This document shows, piece by piece, positions 1 to 8,876 of a DNA stretch of 64,000 bases (its first letter is position 1; every line of letters starts with the position of its first letter). The DNA is taken from the NCBI RefSeq assembly GCF_000369625.1, contig NZ_KB850113.1, forward strand, positions 1,123,343 to 1,187,342, written 5' to 3'. The translations under genes and the position numbers were made by a program. The notes under the pieces were generated by a model that saw nothing but the letters and a program-made list of their open reading frames with translations, did no database searches and had not been told where the DNA came from. The stretch comes from Acinetobacter variabilis. Its GTDB lineage: Bacteria; Pseudomonadota; Gammaproteobacteria; Pseudomonadales; Moraxellaceae.

Positions 1-301
1 TCATCCTCTCAGACCCGCTACAGATCGTCGCCTTGGTAGGCCTTTACCCCACCAACTAGCTAATCCGACTTAGGCTCATCTATTAGCGCAAGGTCATAAA
101 GATCCCCTGCTTTCTCCCGTAGGACGTATGCGGTATTAGCGTCCCTTTCGGAACGTTGTCCCCCACTAATAGGCAGATTCCTAAGCATTACTCACCCGTC
201 CGCCGCTAGCTCAGTTACCGAAGCAACCTCGCCCGCTCGACTTGCATGTGTTAAGCCTGCCGCCAGCGTTCAATCTGAGCCATGATCAAACTCTTCAGTT
301 A
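1..301 (-). rRNA. rrs: 16S ribosomal RNA, 5' end (partial)
   Basis: The reverse complement carries the universal 16S start (AGAGTTTGATCATGGCTCAG, ending near 293) followed by the expected AACGCTGGCGGCAGGC segment and the first variable regions. Only about the first 300 nt are present and the rest lies beyond the left edge. The mature 5' end is placed at about 301 by analogy with E. coli 16S (AANTGAAGAG), so it may be off by a few bases. The gene is read leftward from the promoter near 555-582. The sequence looks like Acinetobacter 16S, but genus assignment from memory is an inference. Confidence 0.97.
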
Positions 302-554
302 AAATCATTTTGAAGTTTTAATCTAAACTTCTAAATCTGGCTCATCAATTTCCTGACTTAAATTTCGCTCAAATAAACTTCGAGTAATTCAAACCAATCA
401 ATCAATGAAAATAATTTCGATCAATCAACCAGTAAAAATCCACACAAGTTGTTCTTCATAATCTCTTAATGATCTTACTTAAAACCTCGTCAGTTTTAAG
501 CTCCAACCCAACCACTTAACGTTTTGTTTCATGCATTGCGTTGGTGTGCTGCGT
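302..554 (-). other. rrn leader (transcribed spacer upstream of 16S)
   Basis: This is non-coding AT-rich sequence between the rrn promoter and 16S. It holds an inverted repeat, CTTAAAAC (478-485) with GTTTTAAG (493-500), that would fold into a hairpin in the leader transcript. Such leaders normally carry antitermination and RNase III processing signals. I did not find a convincing boxA match by eye. Confidence 0.6.
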
Positions 555-582
555 ATTCTATACAGTTTCAGAACCAGTGCAA
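555..582 (-). promoter_or_regulatory. rrn promoter (-35/-10)
   Basis: On the minus strand TTGCAC (577-582) is followed after 16 bp by TAGAAT (555-560), close to the sigma-70 consensus, with a GC-containing discriminator after it. Upstream (about 583-625) is rich in A/T tracts, as in UP elements of rRNA promoters. Its position about 255 bp before 16S fits a main rrn promoter. The call is from sequence only. Confidence 0.7.
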
Positions 583-730
583 GAGCTTTTCTTAAAAATA
601 TTCAAAAAAGCGCATCGTACGTTTATTTTTTAATCTGAATTGCTATTTTTAGGAGTTTTAATGCTTTTTTCCAGTCATTTTTGGCCTAAAAGTTTAAGCA
701 AATGTGAATTTCTACTGGTTTAGTTTTTAT

Positions 731-762
731 TAAAAGGGATGGTATGAGTACGATCCCTTTTA
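731..762 (-). terminator. Rho-independent terminator of the DUF2057 gene
   Basis: TAAAAGGGAT (731-740) and ATCCCTTTTA (753-762) form a perfect 10-bp stem. On the minus strand the stem is followed by an A/T-rich stretch with several T residues. It lies 18 bp past the stop codon of the 780-1445 gene. Confidence 0.65.
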
Positions 763-779
763 ATATTGAACAATAAATT

Positions 780-1445
780 TTAATTTGCCTGCTCGCCAAG
801 CCAATTCATAAATTTTTGTCGTTCAGCTTTAGATGCCTGTTTCCACAACTGAATTAATTGCTGATCAAGCTGACCAACTGATGCATTTTCCCGAACGTTT
901 GCAGTAGCCACATTCGATGTGCTTGCAGTTTGAGTGTAGACCGCTGCCGGCTGATTTGTTGGAGTTACAACTTTATTCGTTGTCAAATCCACAGATTTTC
1001 CTAAAATACTTTGCCCTAGTAATGGTTTCGCTGCATCTTTTGCTCCTGCCTGCTGAACCAGAAGCTGATTTTTTGCATCATATAAACCAATAATTGGCTG
1101 ATCTTTATATTTTTTCGCTTCATCAAAATTTTTAGGCGCGTTAATTAAACCCAATTTATAAGCTTCACCATCTTTAAGTTCTGGAGTTTTTACAGTTATT
1201 ACGCCAGATTTTAAAATGTCATGAGAATTATCATTGTGCTGGAAAAATTCAGTATAACGGACACTAATCGCATTCGTACCCGCATCCAGTTTATAAGTTT
1301 GATCTGAGCGTAATAGACCTGAACGTACTTCCTGATCATTCACTGCAATCATCTTGATTTCTTCAGGTACGGTTAATGTCACGGCTGAAAAAGCTGATGT
1401 GCTGCCCAATAATGCAACTACAGCTGCTGTAATACGTAAATCCAT
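780..1445 (-). CDS. DUF2057 (YccT-family) secreted protein
   Basis: About 221 residues. An N-terminal signal peptide (MDLRITAAVVALLGSTSAFS, cleavage likely after AFSA) targets it to the periplasm or outer membrane. The following 100 residues (VTLTVPEEIKMIAVND, then VRYTEFFQHN and YKLGLINAP) match the pattern of DUF2057/YccT proteins, whose function is poorly known. The C-terminal half is Gln/Thr/Ala-rich and ends in LIQLWKQASKAERQKFMNWL, a helical segment common in Acinetobacter secreted proteins. I chose ATG at 1445. A GTG three codons upstream (1454) is also possible, but the signal peptide starts cleanly at MDLR. It stands alone, with its own terminator, between the rrn promoter and the nitroreductase. 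The family call is from recognition, not a search. Confidence 0.8.
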   Translation of the reverse strand: MDLRITAAVVALLGSTSAFSAVTLTVPEEIKMIAVNDQEVRSGLLRSDQTYKLDAGTNAISVRYTEFFQHNDNSHDILKSGVITVKTPELKDGEAYKLGLINAPKNFDEAKKYKDQPIIGLYDAKNQLLVQQAGAKDAAKPLLGQSILGKSVDLTTNKVVTPTNQPAAVYTQTASTSNVATANVRENASVGQLDQQLIQLWKQASKAERQKFMNWLGEQAN

Positions 1446-1593
1446 GTCACTCACTCATTCTGGTTAATATATAAAATTTTCATTGCAATATGCCGTGTAC
1501 AAATGACAATTCTATGACAAATGCTTTGCCTCTACAGCACTTTACTCAGCATTTATCAGACTATCTATCTTCTGATTTCTGCTATATCACACA

Positions 1594-1625
1594 TAAAAAA
1601 GAAGTACTTAACAGTACTTCTTTCT
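1594..1625 (-). terminator. Rho-independent terminator of the nitroreductase gene
   Basis: GAAGTACT and AGTACTTC form a short perfect stem around a TAAC-type loop (1601-1620). On the minus strand it is followed by a run of T residues (complement of the A-run at 1595-1600). It sits just downstream of the 1640 stop codon. Confidence 0.7.
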
Positions 1626-1639
1626 CATCTCTAAATCGA

Positions 1640-2233
1640 TTATGCAAAGGTCTTAAATCGTTCTGCATCATCCATAAAGGTTTTTTCACCTGGAGGGGCT
1701 TCGATTGAACCAAATACCAATTGAGCACGAAGCTTCCAGTTCGATGGAATACTGAAAGTTTGCGCCACTTCTTCATCAATGATCGGATTGTAGTGCTGTA
1801 GTGATGCACCAATATTATGTTCAGCCAAAGCTGTCCAGGTTGCAAACTGAGCGATACCGCTGGCATGCTCTGACCAGATCGGGAAATTATCTGCATATAG
1901 CGCAAATTTTTCTTGCATTCCTTTAATGACATTCTGGTCTTCATAAAACAGTGCAGTTCCATAACCTGCCGCAAAACCATCTATTTTGCTATTGGTAGCC
2001 TCAAAAGCATCTGCTGACACCAGGTCGCGTAAAGTTTCACGCACAATATGCCAGAAAGTATCATGTGATTGACCAAACAAAATCACTACGCGTGAAGATT
2101 GCGAGTTAAAAGATGATGGACTATGTTTCACCGCCTCTTTAATGATGTGCTCAATTTCTGCCTGATCCAGGCTGACATTTTTCCCAATGGCATAAATACT
2201 ACGGCGTTTTTTAATATGATCTAGAAATGCCAT
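1640..2233 (-). CDS. Nitroreductase family protein
   Basis: 197 residues, the usual length for small FMN-dependent nitroreductases of the Frm2/Hbn1-like subgroup. The N-terminus (MAFLDHIKKRRSIYAIGK) has the basic RRSIY segment that contacts FMN phosphate in this family. SPSSFNSQSSRVVILFG, ALFYEDQN and HASGIAQFATWTALAEHNIGASL are further family signatures. Such enzymes transfer two electrons from NAD(P)H to nitro compounds or quinones; the natural substrate here is unknown. It is cytosolic with no signal peptide. A decayed paralogue lies immediately upstream (2416-3106) in the same orientation, so the pair arose by tandem duplication or an equivalent event. It has its own terminator downstream. 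Confidence 0.9.
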   Translation of the reverse strand: MAFLDHIKKRRSIYAIGKNVSLDQAEIEHIIKEAVKHSPSSFNSQSSRVVILFGQSHDTFWHIVRETLRDLVSADAFEATNSKIDGFAAGYGTALFYEDQNVIKGMQEKFALYADNFPIWSEHASGIAQFATWTALAEHNIGASLQHYNPIIDEEVAQTFSIPSNWKLRAQLVFGSIEAPPGEKTFMDDAERFKTFA

Positions 2234-2415
2234 GATCTCACCTCGTTCTATTCTGATTATTAAAAACCGATAAGATCATCCTAAGCATTTTCACTGCCTA
2301 AAACAGTCTTATTTTGATAACAATGTGTTTTATTTATAGAACATTCTCAGAGATGTTAAGGTTGATCCTTTGTATCAATCACCTTAGCGCATGCTAATTT
2401 CAAAAATCGCCGGTC

Positions 2416-3106
2416 TTAGCTAAATACCTGGAAGCTGTCTGAATTTACAAACTCAATTTTATCTTCTATTGCTTCTTCAATTGAACCGAAACAGAGCTGA
2501 GCACGTAGCAACCAGCTTTCATCAATTTTAAAATGCTTAGCTACAGGGTGATTGATCTATGCATTATAATGTTGCAAAGAAGCCCCTCAGACCGGAATCA
2601 GCCAGCGCAGTCCACGCAGCAAACTGTACCATGCCGGAAGTCTGCTCTGACCACAGTGGAAAATCATCGGCACTAAATGGAATCTTTTTCTGTAATTGCT
2701 GAATAGCATTCTGATCTTCATAGAATAAAATCGTGCCATAGGCATTTTCACATTGATCCAGTTTGATTCTAATCCCTTCATAGACCGATGCCGGCACATG
2801 CTGGCGTTGAACATCTTTCACAATGCTCCAGAATTGATGATGTGAATCGGCAAATAACACGATAATGCGTGCACTTTGTGAATTATAGGCTGAAGAACAG
2901 CTATGCACTGCTTCCTGAATCAGCTCGGTCAGATAAGCCTGACTATAATGCACACGCTTACCTAGCTGATAAGTCCCACGGAACTTTTTTAATTTCTCAA
3001 CAAAAGTGAATTCTAAATGTTCAATTGCTTTACTGTTTTTAGGAAATTTAAAATCCTTAGTCAGGTCAGTTGTTAATACCTACCCAATTTTATTGAGTAA
3101 TGCCAT
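2416..3106 (-). pseudogene. Decayed nitroreductase paralogue
   Basis: Reading leftward from the ATG at 3106, the frame gives MALLNKIG and then a TAG stop. Homology resumes in another frame as FVEKLKKFRGTYQLGK and continues through SSAYNSQSARIIVLFAD, TILFYEDQN and SGMVQFAAWTALAD, all matching the intact gene at 1640-2233. Near 2585 the frame shifts. Homology resumes as HYNA, an in-frame TAG, then HFKIDESWLLRAQLCFGSIEE, ending at the TAA at 2416-2418. So there are at least two frame disruptions and two in-frame stops. The longest open piece (2564-2953, about 129 codons) is only the central part. The gene is almost certainly non-functional. Confidence 0.88.
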
Positions 3107-3240
3107 TTTCTACCCTCTACATATAGCCTGAACTTCAATCACCAGGCAAATCCCATACAATTATAATGGGTTTATTCAGGTAGGCAGGATTTGCTGTTTT
3201 TTTCATGCTGCTTTTTAGAACATTTAAGCCCTTTAAAACA

Positions 3241-3263
3241 ACAAACTCCGCATTTAGCGGAGT
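3241..3263 (-). terminator. Possible terminator downstream of ftsY
   Basis: ACTCCGC (3245-3251) and GCGGAGT (3257-3263) form a 7-bp stem with an ATTTA loop, 24 bp past the ftsY stop. The T-tract on the minus strand is short, so termination may be weak. Confidence 0.5.
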
Positions 3264-3286
3264 GTATGTGATGCAAGTCGCATTAA

Positions 3287-4390
3287 TTATTTTTCAGTTT
3301 CAAACAATGCCGCAACGAATGATTTTGCTGAGAATGGACGTAAGTCATCAATTTTCTCACCTACACCGATAAAGCGAATCGGTACATGCGTACGGCTGGC
3401 AATATTAAACAGCACGCCACCTTTGGCGGTACCATCCAGCTTGGTAATGGTTAAACCCGTTAAACCTACTGCTTCATCAAACATTTCAACTTGATTAATG
3501 GCATTCTGCCCTGTACCGGCATCCACCACCAGCATCACTTCATGTGGCGCAGTCGCATCAATCTTCTGCATGACACGTTTAACTTTGGTCAATTCCTGCA
3601 TCAGGTGACCTTTGTTATGCAAACGGCCTGCAGTATCCGCAATTAAAACATCCACACCTTTGGCACGCGCACTTTCGAAAGCATCAAAAATGACTGAAGC
3701 GGAGTCAGCACCATGACCTTGTGCTACTACGGCGATATTGTTGCGTTCACCCCAGATCTGTAACTGCTCAGTTGCAGCAGCACGGAAAGTATCACCCGCA
3801 GCCAGCATGACTTTTTTACCTTCGCCTTGCAGACGTTTTGCCAGTTTACCAATGGTCGTGGTTTTACCTACACCATTTACACCCACCACCAGAATCACAT
3901 ACGGATTTTTGTTTGGATCGATCTGCAGTGGTTTTACACGCGGAGCCAGCAGAGCCACCAGTTCTTCCTGAAGCGCTTTATACAGCGAGTGAGAATAAAT
4001 TAGGTCACCACGTGCGGTACGTTCAGTCAAATTGGCAATAATCGTTTTAGTCGCATCAACACCGATGTCTGCAACCAAAAGCTGTTCTTCAACTTCTTCT
4101 AATAATTCATCGTCAATTTCTTTGCCACCAATCAGGATATTGACCATCCCATCGGCAAGATTTTTACGGGTTTTGGTTAAACCCTCTTTCATACGGCTAA
4201 AGAAACCGCCTTTTGTAGCAGGTTCTTCTTCCTGAGCTTCCGTCGCCACAGGTGCAGAAACTTCAGCAGTTGCGCTTGGTGTTTCTAAAATCGGCACATT
4301 AACCGCAGGTAAACTCGGTAATGTGACATCATCATCTCCGATATCAGCATCAATCAAAAATTTGTTTTGCCCATTAGATTGCTGTTGCAT
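3287..4390 (-). CDS. ftsY: Signal recognition particle receptor FtsY
   Basis: 367 residues. FtsY is the SRP GTPase receptor that docks ribosome-SRP complexes at the inner membrane for co-translational insertion. The acidic N-terminal A domain (about residues 1-60) is shorter than in E. coli. The N domain spans about 65-150 ([20 protein letters not shown]). The G domain has the P-loop [17 protein letters not shown] (170-186), [11 protein letters not shown] (about 200), DTAGR (about 253) and [10 protein letters not shown] (about 318). It is divergently oriented from the M16 peptidase gene at 4569. The start [10 protein letters not shown] is the first ATG in frame with a plausible N-terminus. 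Confidence 0.97.
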   Translation of the reverse strand: MQQQSNGQNKFLIDADIGDDDVTLPSLPAVNVPILETPSATAEVSAPVATEAQEEEPATKGGFFSRMKEGLTKTRKNLADGMVNILIGGKEIDDELLEEVEEQLLVADIGVDATKTIIANLTERTARGDLIYSHSLYKALQEELVALLAPRVKPLQIDPNKNPYVILVVGVNGVGKTTTIGKLAKRLQGEGKKVMLAAGDTFRAAATEQLQIWGERNNIAVVAQGHGADSASVIFDAFESARAKGVDVLIADTAGRLHNKGHLMQELTKVKRVMQKIDATAPHEVMLVVDAGTGQNAINQVEMFDEAVGLTGLTITKLDGTAKGGVLFNIASRTHVPIRFIGVGEKIDDLRPFSAKSFVAALFETEK

Positions 4391-4568
4391 ACCGAATCCT
4401 TGAAAAGCATTGCGTTAAAAAATTGAATTCTAGCATAACTTGCAGTGTTTTGAGCGGGAAATCCAATCCATGAATAAACAACCAAAAAATAACAGTGTTT
4501 GGTTGCTTTCAATACAAGATTTCTGAAAAATAATCCTAAATACAAATATCTATTCATTGGAAGACTTT

Positions 4569-5963
4569 GTGTCCATATCTTTTTTTGCTATCTCCTCCTT
4601 ATCCAGAATCATCAAACAGCGGATTTCTCCAGTCGCAGCACTCATCCTGAGTTTTGGTTTTAGCCCCGTACATGCCGCAACCCAGAGTGAATTATCCCGC
4701 ACCACCATCGAAACCTATTTAGGTAATGGCTTAAAAGTCATTATCCGGGAAGATCATCGCTCTCCGATGGTGATGACACAGATCTGGTATAAAGTCGGCA
4801 GTAGTGATGAGTCCGGCAATATTCTCGGTGTCTCTCATGCTTTGGAACATATGATGTTTAAAGGCACGAACAAAGTTCCCAATGATGAATTTACCCGCCT
4901 GAGCCGGATTTATGGCGGCAGTATTAATGCCGCAACATTTACCAATTATACGAACTATTATCAGCTCTATCCTAAAGCCTATTTTCCGATGGCGCTTGAA
5001 CTCGAATCTGACCGCATGAACAACCTCTTGTTACGCCAGCAAGATTTTGATCCGGAAATTAAAGTGGTAATGGAAGAACGGCGTCAGCGTACTGATGATA
5101 ATCCGCGTGCCCAGGCATTTGAACGATTTAGATGGATCAGTTATCCCACCAGTCACTATCGTCAGCCCGTGATTGGTCACATGAAAACGCTTAATAATAT
5201 TCAGCTGAGTGATGTTAAAAAATGGTATCGAGACTGGTATAGCCCGAATAATGCCATTCTGGTGATTGTCGGTGATTTAGCTGTGCAAGAAGCTCTCGTT
5301 CAGGTACAGAAATATTTCGGTGATATTCCGGCGCGTCCCACACCCTCACGTAATGATGTACTCGAGTTTGAGCGCTTAGGCTATCGTCATATGGAAATTG
5401 AGAGCAATGTTCAGGTGCCTAATCTGTATATGACCTGGAATGTGAAATCTCTAGCTACCGCCAAGAATCCTCAAGATGCCTACGCCCTAACCATTATCCG
5501 CAGCCTGCTAGATAGCGGAATTTCTTCTCGTTTGCAGGATCGTCTGGTCCGCGACCGCAAAGTGCTTACTTCTGTAAGTGTGTCTTATGATCCTTATAAC
5601 CGTGGAGATAGCCTGTTTGGTATTTCCGCACTTCCGGCTCCAGGTGTAAATCTGACAGAAGCACAAACAGCCATCCAGAAAGAAATTGATTTACTAAAAA
5701 CTGAAACTATTTCTGAGTATGAACTGGCACGGATCAGCACACGCTTTATTTCAAATCTGATTTATAGTCAGGACAGTCTAAGCGGACAGGCCAAAATGAT
5801 TGGAAACCTTGAAGTAAACGGATTGAGTTACCGCCTGATGGATGAACTGCCTCAGCATTATGACAGTGTCCGTGCAGAGGACATTCAGCGGGTTGCTAAT
5901 GCCTATTTTGTCCGTGAAAATTTAAGTACGCTCTACCTTTTGCCTGAACAGAAAGATCAATAA
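4569..5963 (+). CDS. M16 family zinc metallopeptidase (catalytic member)
   Basis: About 464 residues; periplasmic or outer-membrane-associated pitrilysin-type peptidase. The inverted zinc motif HALEH (HxxEH) is followed by MMFKGT, and a downstream VVMEERRQRTDDNP supplies the distal glutamate. There is an N-terminal hydrophobic signal sequence (AALILSFGFSPVHA). The open frame begins at a TTG (4557), but a GTG at 4569 has a GGAAG ribosome-binding site 5 nt upstream, so I place the start there. Its stop overlaps the next gene (TAATG at 5961-5965), implying translational coupling. The adjacent gene lacks the zinc motif, which is the common arrangement of one catalytic and one non-catalytic M16 subunit. 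The natural substrate is not evident. Confidence 0.92.
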   Translation: MSISFFAISSLSRIIKQRISPVAALILSFGFSPVHAATQSELSRTTIETYLGNGLKVIIREDHRSPMVMTQIWYKVGSSDESGNILGVSHALEHMMFKGTNKVPNDEFTRLSRIYGGSINAATFTNYTNYYQLYPKAYFPMALELESDRMNNLLLRQQDFDPEIKVVMEERRQRTDDNPRAQAFERFRWISYPTSHYRQPVIGHMKTLNNIQLSDVKKWYRDWYSPNNAILVIVGDLAVQEALVQVQKYFGDIPARPTPSRNDVLEFERLGYRHMEIESNVQVPNLYMTWNVKSLATAKNPQDAYALTIIRSLLDSGISSRLQDRLVRDRKVLTSVSVSYDPYNRGDSLFGISALPAPGVNLTEAQTAIQKEIDLLKTETISEYELARISTRFISNLIYSQDSLSGQAKMIGNLEVNGLSYRLMDELPQHYDSVRAEDIQRVANAYFVRENLSTLYLLPEQKDQ

Positions 5964-7552
5964 TGGTTATTACAATGTCTAAAGTTCGCTCTCTTATCCT
6001 TTTAACCAGCTTAAGCCTCAGTTCAAACCTTTGGGCAGAAAATTATTTAGATACCCAACCTGATTTGAATGATAATCCCAGTCAGTTACAAGCGATCCCT
6101 CTCCTGCAAAGCTTAAAAAACATTAATCAAAAGCAGACATTTCAGGCACCTTTTATCCATGACCTGAATAATCGTTACAAAGTTCGCACTCTATTTGTTG
6201 AAACCCGAGATCTGCCGATGGTCGATATTCAACTGACCTTTAATGCCGGATCAGCACGAGATCAGGAAATTGCTAAAGGTCTATTTGGTTTATCCAGCAC
6301 AGCAGCCAAACTGATGCGCGAAGGAACAGATAAATATACGGCTGCACAGGTGGCTTCAGTCTTTGATGCCACAGGCGCACAATTTAGCGTGCAGGCTTAT
6401 CGCGATATGTTTGTCGTTCGCCTTAGAACTTTATCAGATCCCAAAAAAATGGAACCTGCTTTGGCCATGATGATGGATGTTCTCAAAAATGCCACATTCA
6501 AGCCTTCGAGTATTCAGTTAGCACTCAGTAATACTCAAGTAGGACAAAAACAGCTTCAGGAAAATCCAAGTAAACTGATGGATATCCGGTTTTATCGGGC
6601 ATTGTATGGCCAGCATCCTTATGCCGAACCCATTACCGGTACCATTGGCAGTACCAAAAAAATTACGGCTGATTTACTGAAAAAATTCCGCGACCAGTTT
6701 CTGGTAGCACAAAACATGAATATTGCCATTACCGGCAAACTCAGTTCTAAACAGGCACTGGAACTTTCTGAACGAATTGCAGGCAATTTGCCTCAAGGAC
6801 AGAAAGCTGTTGCATTAGCTGAACCTGAAGAAAAATCGGGTTTTGATATCGTGCATTTGCCTTATAACTCATCCCAAGCGCATGTGACCTTCGGCCACTT
6901 AGGACCAAACCGTTTTACTGAAGATCGGCTTGCTCTGGAAGTGGCCAATCGCATGTTTGGTGGTGGCGGATTTAATGCAGTATTGATGCAGGAATTAAGA
7001 ATAAAACGCGGCTATACCTATGGTGCTTATAGTACATTTAGCTTTAGTCAGGCACTTGGTATATTTAGCTTCCGTTATTCGACTAGACAAGATCAGTTAC
7101 TGGATAGCATTCAGGTCGCACATCAGGCTTTTATCAACTTTGTAAATCAGCCGATTGATACTAAGCGCCTGGAAGAAACCAAGGCCGGGATGTTAAGAGC
7201 ATTTCCAAATAATTACAGCAGCAATGCCACAATCAATGCCCAGTTAGGCACAATGGGCTTTTATGCAGAGCAAGCCGACTATCTTTCACGCTATCCAGAA
7301 CGTTTAGCCAAAATTACCGCTGCAGATGTGCAAAATGCCGTACGCAAACATCTGCATCCAGAACGTTTAACACTGGTCGTGGTGAGTCAAGAATTGGATA
7401 AAGAAGCATTAAAACTACGATTGGAACAGAACCTGTTAGATCCTTCTACACCACTACCTAATATGATTTCAATACCTAAGGCATATCCACAGAAACCGGC
7501 GGAAGCTGACGAGTCCGTAGAGATTCCTGCTGATACGCCTGCATCAATTTAA
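5963..7552 (+). CDS. M16 family peptidase-like protein (non-catalytic partner)
   Basis: 529 residues with an N-terminal signal peptide (LILLTSLSLSSNLWA). It has the two-lobe M16 fold: an N-terminal M16 lobe (VRTLFVETRDLPMVDIQLTF) and a C-terminal lobe with the conserved substrate-tail binding segment RIKRGYTYGAYSTF. Where HxxEH would be, the sequence reads FGLSSTAAKLMREGT, so the zinc site is missing and the protein is probably the partner of the catalytic subunit encoded just upstream. The ATG overlaps the upstream stop; a second ATG at 5975 (MSKVRSLILL) is an alternative start. Its 3' end overlaps the convergent gene at 7476-7799 by 77 bp. Confidence 0.9.
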   Translation: MVITMSKVRSLILLTSLSLSSNLWAENYLDTQPDLNDNPSQLQAIPLLQSLKNINQKQTFQAPFIHDLNNRYKVRTLFVETRDLPMVDIQLTFNAGSARDQEIAKGLFGLSSTAAKLMREGTDKYTAAQVASVFDATGAQFSVQAYRDMFVVRLRTLSDPKKMEPALAMMMDVLKNATFKPSSIQLALSNTQVGQKQLQENPSKLMDIRFYRALYGQHPYAEPITGTIGSTKKITADLLKKFRDQFLVAQNMNIAITGKLSSKQALELSERIAGNLPQGQKAVALAEPEEKSGFDIVHLPYNSSQAHVTFGHLGPNRFTEDRLALEVANRMFGGGGFNAVLMQELRIKRGYTYGAYSTFSFSQALGIFSFRYSTRQDQLLDSIQVAHQAFINFVNQPIDTKRLEETKAGMLRAFPNNYSSNATINAQLGTMGFYAEQADYLSRYPERLAKITAADVQNAVRKHLHPERLTLVVVSQELDKEALKLRLEQNLLDPSTPLPNMISIPKAYPQKPAEADESVEIPADTPASI

Positions 7553-7799
7553 GATATTGACCGCGATGGATGCGTTGCTGTTGCAGCAAAGTCTGAGCCA
7601 TATCCTGGGTTTGAGGTAAGCTCTGCTGTTCTGCAAGTTCCTGAAGTAAATTAAATTGGGAAGTCGTCAGTGGACGATAAATGGCAAATGTAGCCAGACA
7701 TAAAATTAATGCCACAATAAAAATAACAACCGCATTATAAATTTGTTCAAGCTTAATTTTATTCAGAAAATCGCTTAATTTTTTGCTATCTATAGCCAT
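7476..7799 (-). CDS. Small single-pass membrane protein of unknown function
   Basis: 107 residues. One strongly hydrophobic segment (about residues 23-43, VVIFIVALILCLATFAIY) follows a short basic N-terminus and precedes a Gln-rich, probably helical C-terminal region (LLQELAEQQSLPQTQDMAQ). I do not recognise a family. A GAGG ribosome-binding site lies 7 nt upstream of the ATG, which supports a real gene. The 3' end overlaps the convergent M16 gene by 77 bp, so part of the C-terminal Gln/Pro region is antisense to a coding sequence. Confidence 0.7.
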   Translation of the reverse strand: MAIDSKKLSDFLNKIKLEQIYNAVVIFIVALILCLATFAIYRPLTTSQFNLLQELAEQQSLPQTQDMAQTLLQQQRIHRGQYLKLMQAYQQESLRTRQLPPVSVDMP

Positions 7800-7903
7800 A
7801 CACTACCTCAAGTTGAAGCTAGTGTATGGCTGGGTCCCATGAAGTTCAAGTCAAAGATTGAATGACCAGTATAAATATACATTTTGATATGACTATAAAT
7901 CGG

Positions 7904-8266
7904 TTAGGATTTCAACAATTCGTACACACTCCAGGCAATGACCATTGCCACCAGACCTAAAACCAGCAAAATTGCAAACTTGCTTAAGCCGGCTTCGGCT
8001 TCAGGTGGATGCAGTCGATCCTCATCTGCAATTCGGACCAATTCATCATTATAGTGACTATAAAACTCTGCACGCTGGGTTTCGTCCAGAGCGCGGGTAA
8101 AATCATAAACTTCTTTACGTTGAGCCAGACTGTAATCACCTAGATGGGTATATTTGTCATAAATTGCCTCATCTAGTTTTTTACGGTGTACATGCGCCAA
8201 TTCTGTAATCTGACTGGCTGTTGGGGGTATATCAAAACTGAGCCCTTCAAGAGTTCTTTGCATCAT
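7904..8266 (-). CDS. Small C-tail-anchored protein of unknown function
   Basis: About 120 residues from the ATGATG at 8261-8266, which has a clear AAGGAGAAC ribosome-binding site just upstream. The frame is open for 16 more codons upstream, but those lack such a site. The soluble part is charged (VHRKKLDEAIYDKYTHLGDY, then YSHYNDELVRIADEDRLHPP). The C-terminus is a single hydrophobic helix (FAILLVLGLVAMVIAWSVYELL), so the protein is probably anchored in the inner membrane by its tail. No family recognised. Confidence 0.75.
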   Translation of the reverse strand: MMQRTLEGLSFDIPPTASQITELAHVHRKKLDEAIYDKYTHLGDYSLAQRKEVYDFTRALDETQRAEFYSHYNDELVRIADEDRLHPPEAEAGLSKFAILLVLGLVAMVIAWSVYELLKS

Positions 8267-8489
8267 ATTGTTCTCCTTTTCTTTTGTTCTATTGTTAAAA
8301 TCTATACCAACCAAACTTCCAATTGTGTATAGTTTGATCGTACAAACTATAAATTAAGTAAACAGGAAAGCTGATATAGTTGACTTTTCCATTATTTTGT
8401 AATATTAGTTTAATAATACTAAGTTATATTTGTATTTAGACTTAAAAGTCTATCCGAAATCATAATTAAAATTAAGGAGTTTTTATATT

Positions 8490-8720
8490 ATGCAGAATAT
8501 CTCTCAACATGATTTGGAACATCTGTATGCAGATGCAGTGAATACCATTCAATCGCAAATGAACTTTGTCGATGCAGTAAAACAATTAGAAGATGCAGCG
8601 CGCGCCGGTCACGGTAAAGCAGCACTCTTTTTAGCTGAACTGTATTATCAGGGTTTTCGTGTAGAACGAGATTCACTCAAAGCACAATACTGGCAGAACA
8701 TGGCCACCATGCAAGCTTGA
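8490..8720 (+). CDS. Short Sel1-repeat-like protein
   Basis: 76 residues. The middle, DAVKQLEDAARAGHGKAALFLAELYYQG, reads as a single Sel1-like/TPR-type helix pair, followed by part of a second (DSLKAQYWQNMA). Sel1 repeats mediate protein-protein contacts, and one repeat alone cannot form the usual solenoid. There is no signal peptide. TAAGGAG lies about 11 nt before the ATG. A strong terminator follows the stop directly, so this is a single-gene transcription unit. Confidence 0.8.
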   Translation: MQNISQHDLEHLYADAVNTIQSQMNFVDAVKQLEDAARAGHGKAALFLAELYYQGFRVERDSLKAQYWQNMATMQA

Positions 8721-8723
8721 AGA

Positions 8724-8749
8724 AACGTCACCTCGGTGACGTTTTTTTA
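8724..8749 (+). terminator. Rho-independent terminator
   Basis: AACGTCAC (8724-8731), loop CTCG, GTGACGTT (8736-8743), then a T-run. Directly downstream of the Sel1-like gene. Confidence 0.9.
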
Positions 8750-8876
8750 TGCCATTCTTTCGAAATACTGCAATTAAGACATAATTTATTACGATTGCTT
8801 GCAAAGCTGAAACAGTAATTTCACTGGAACTTTCTAGAATAGAGCTGAACTCTAATAGCACTTTATTTTAACGACA

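Noticed and set aside
1490..1708. 72-codon + strand frame beside and inside the nitroreductase 3' end
   Set aside because: It crosses the terminator and the antisense of the real gene, has no ribosome-binding site and no domain.
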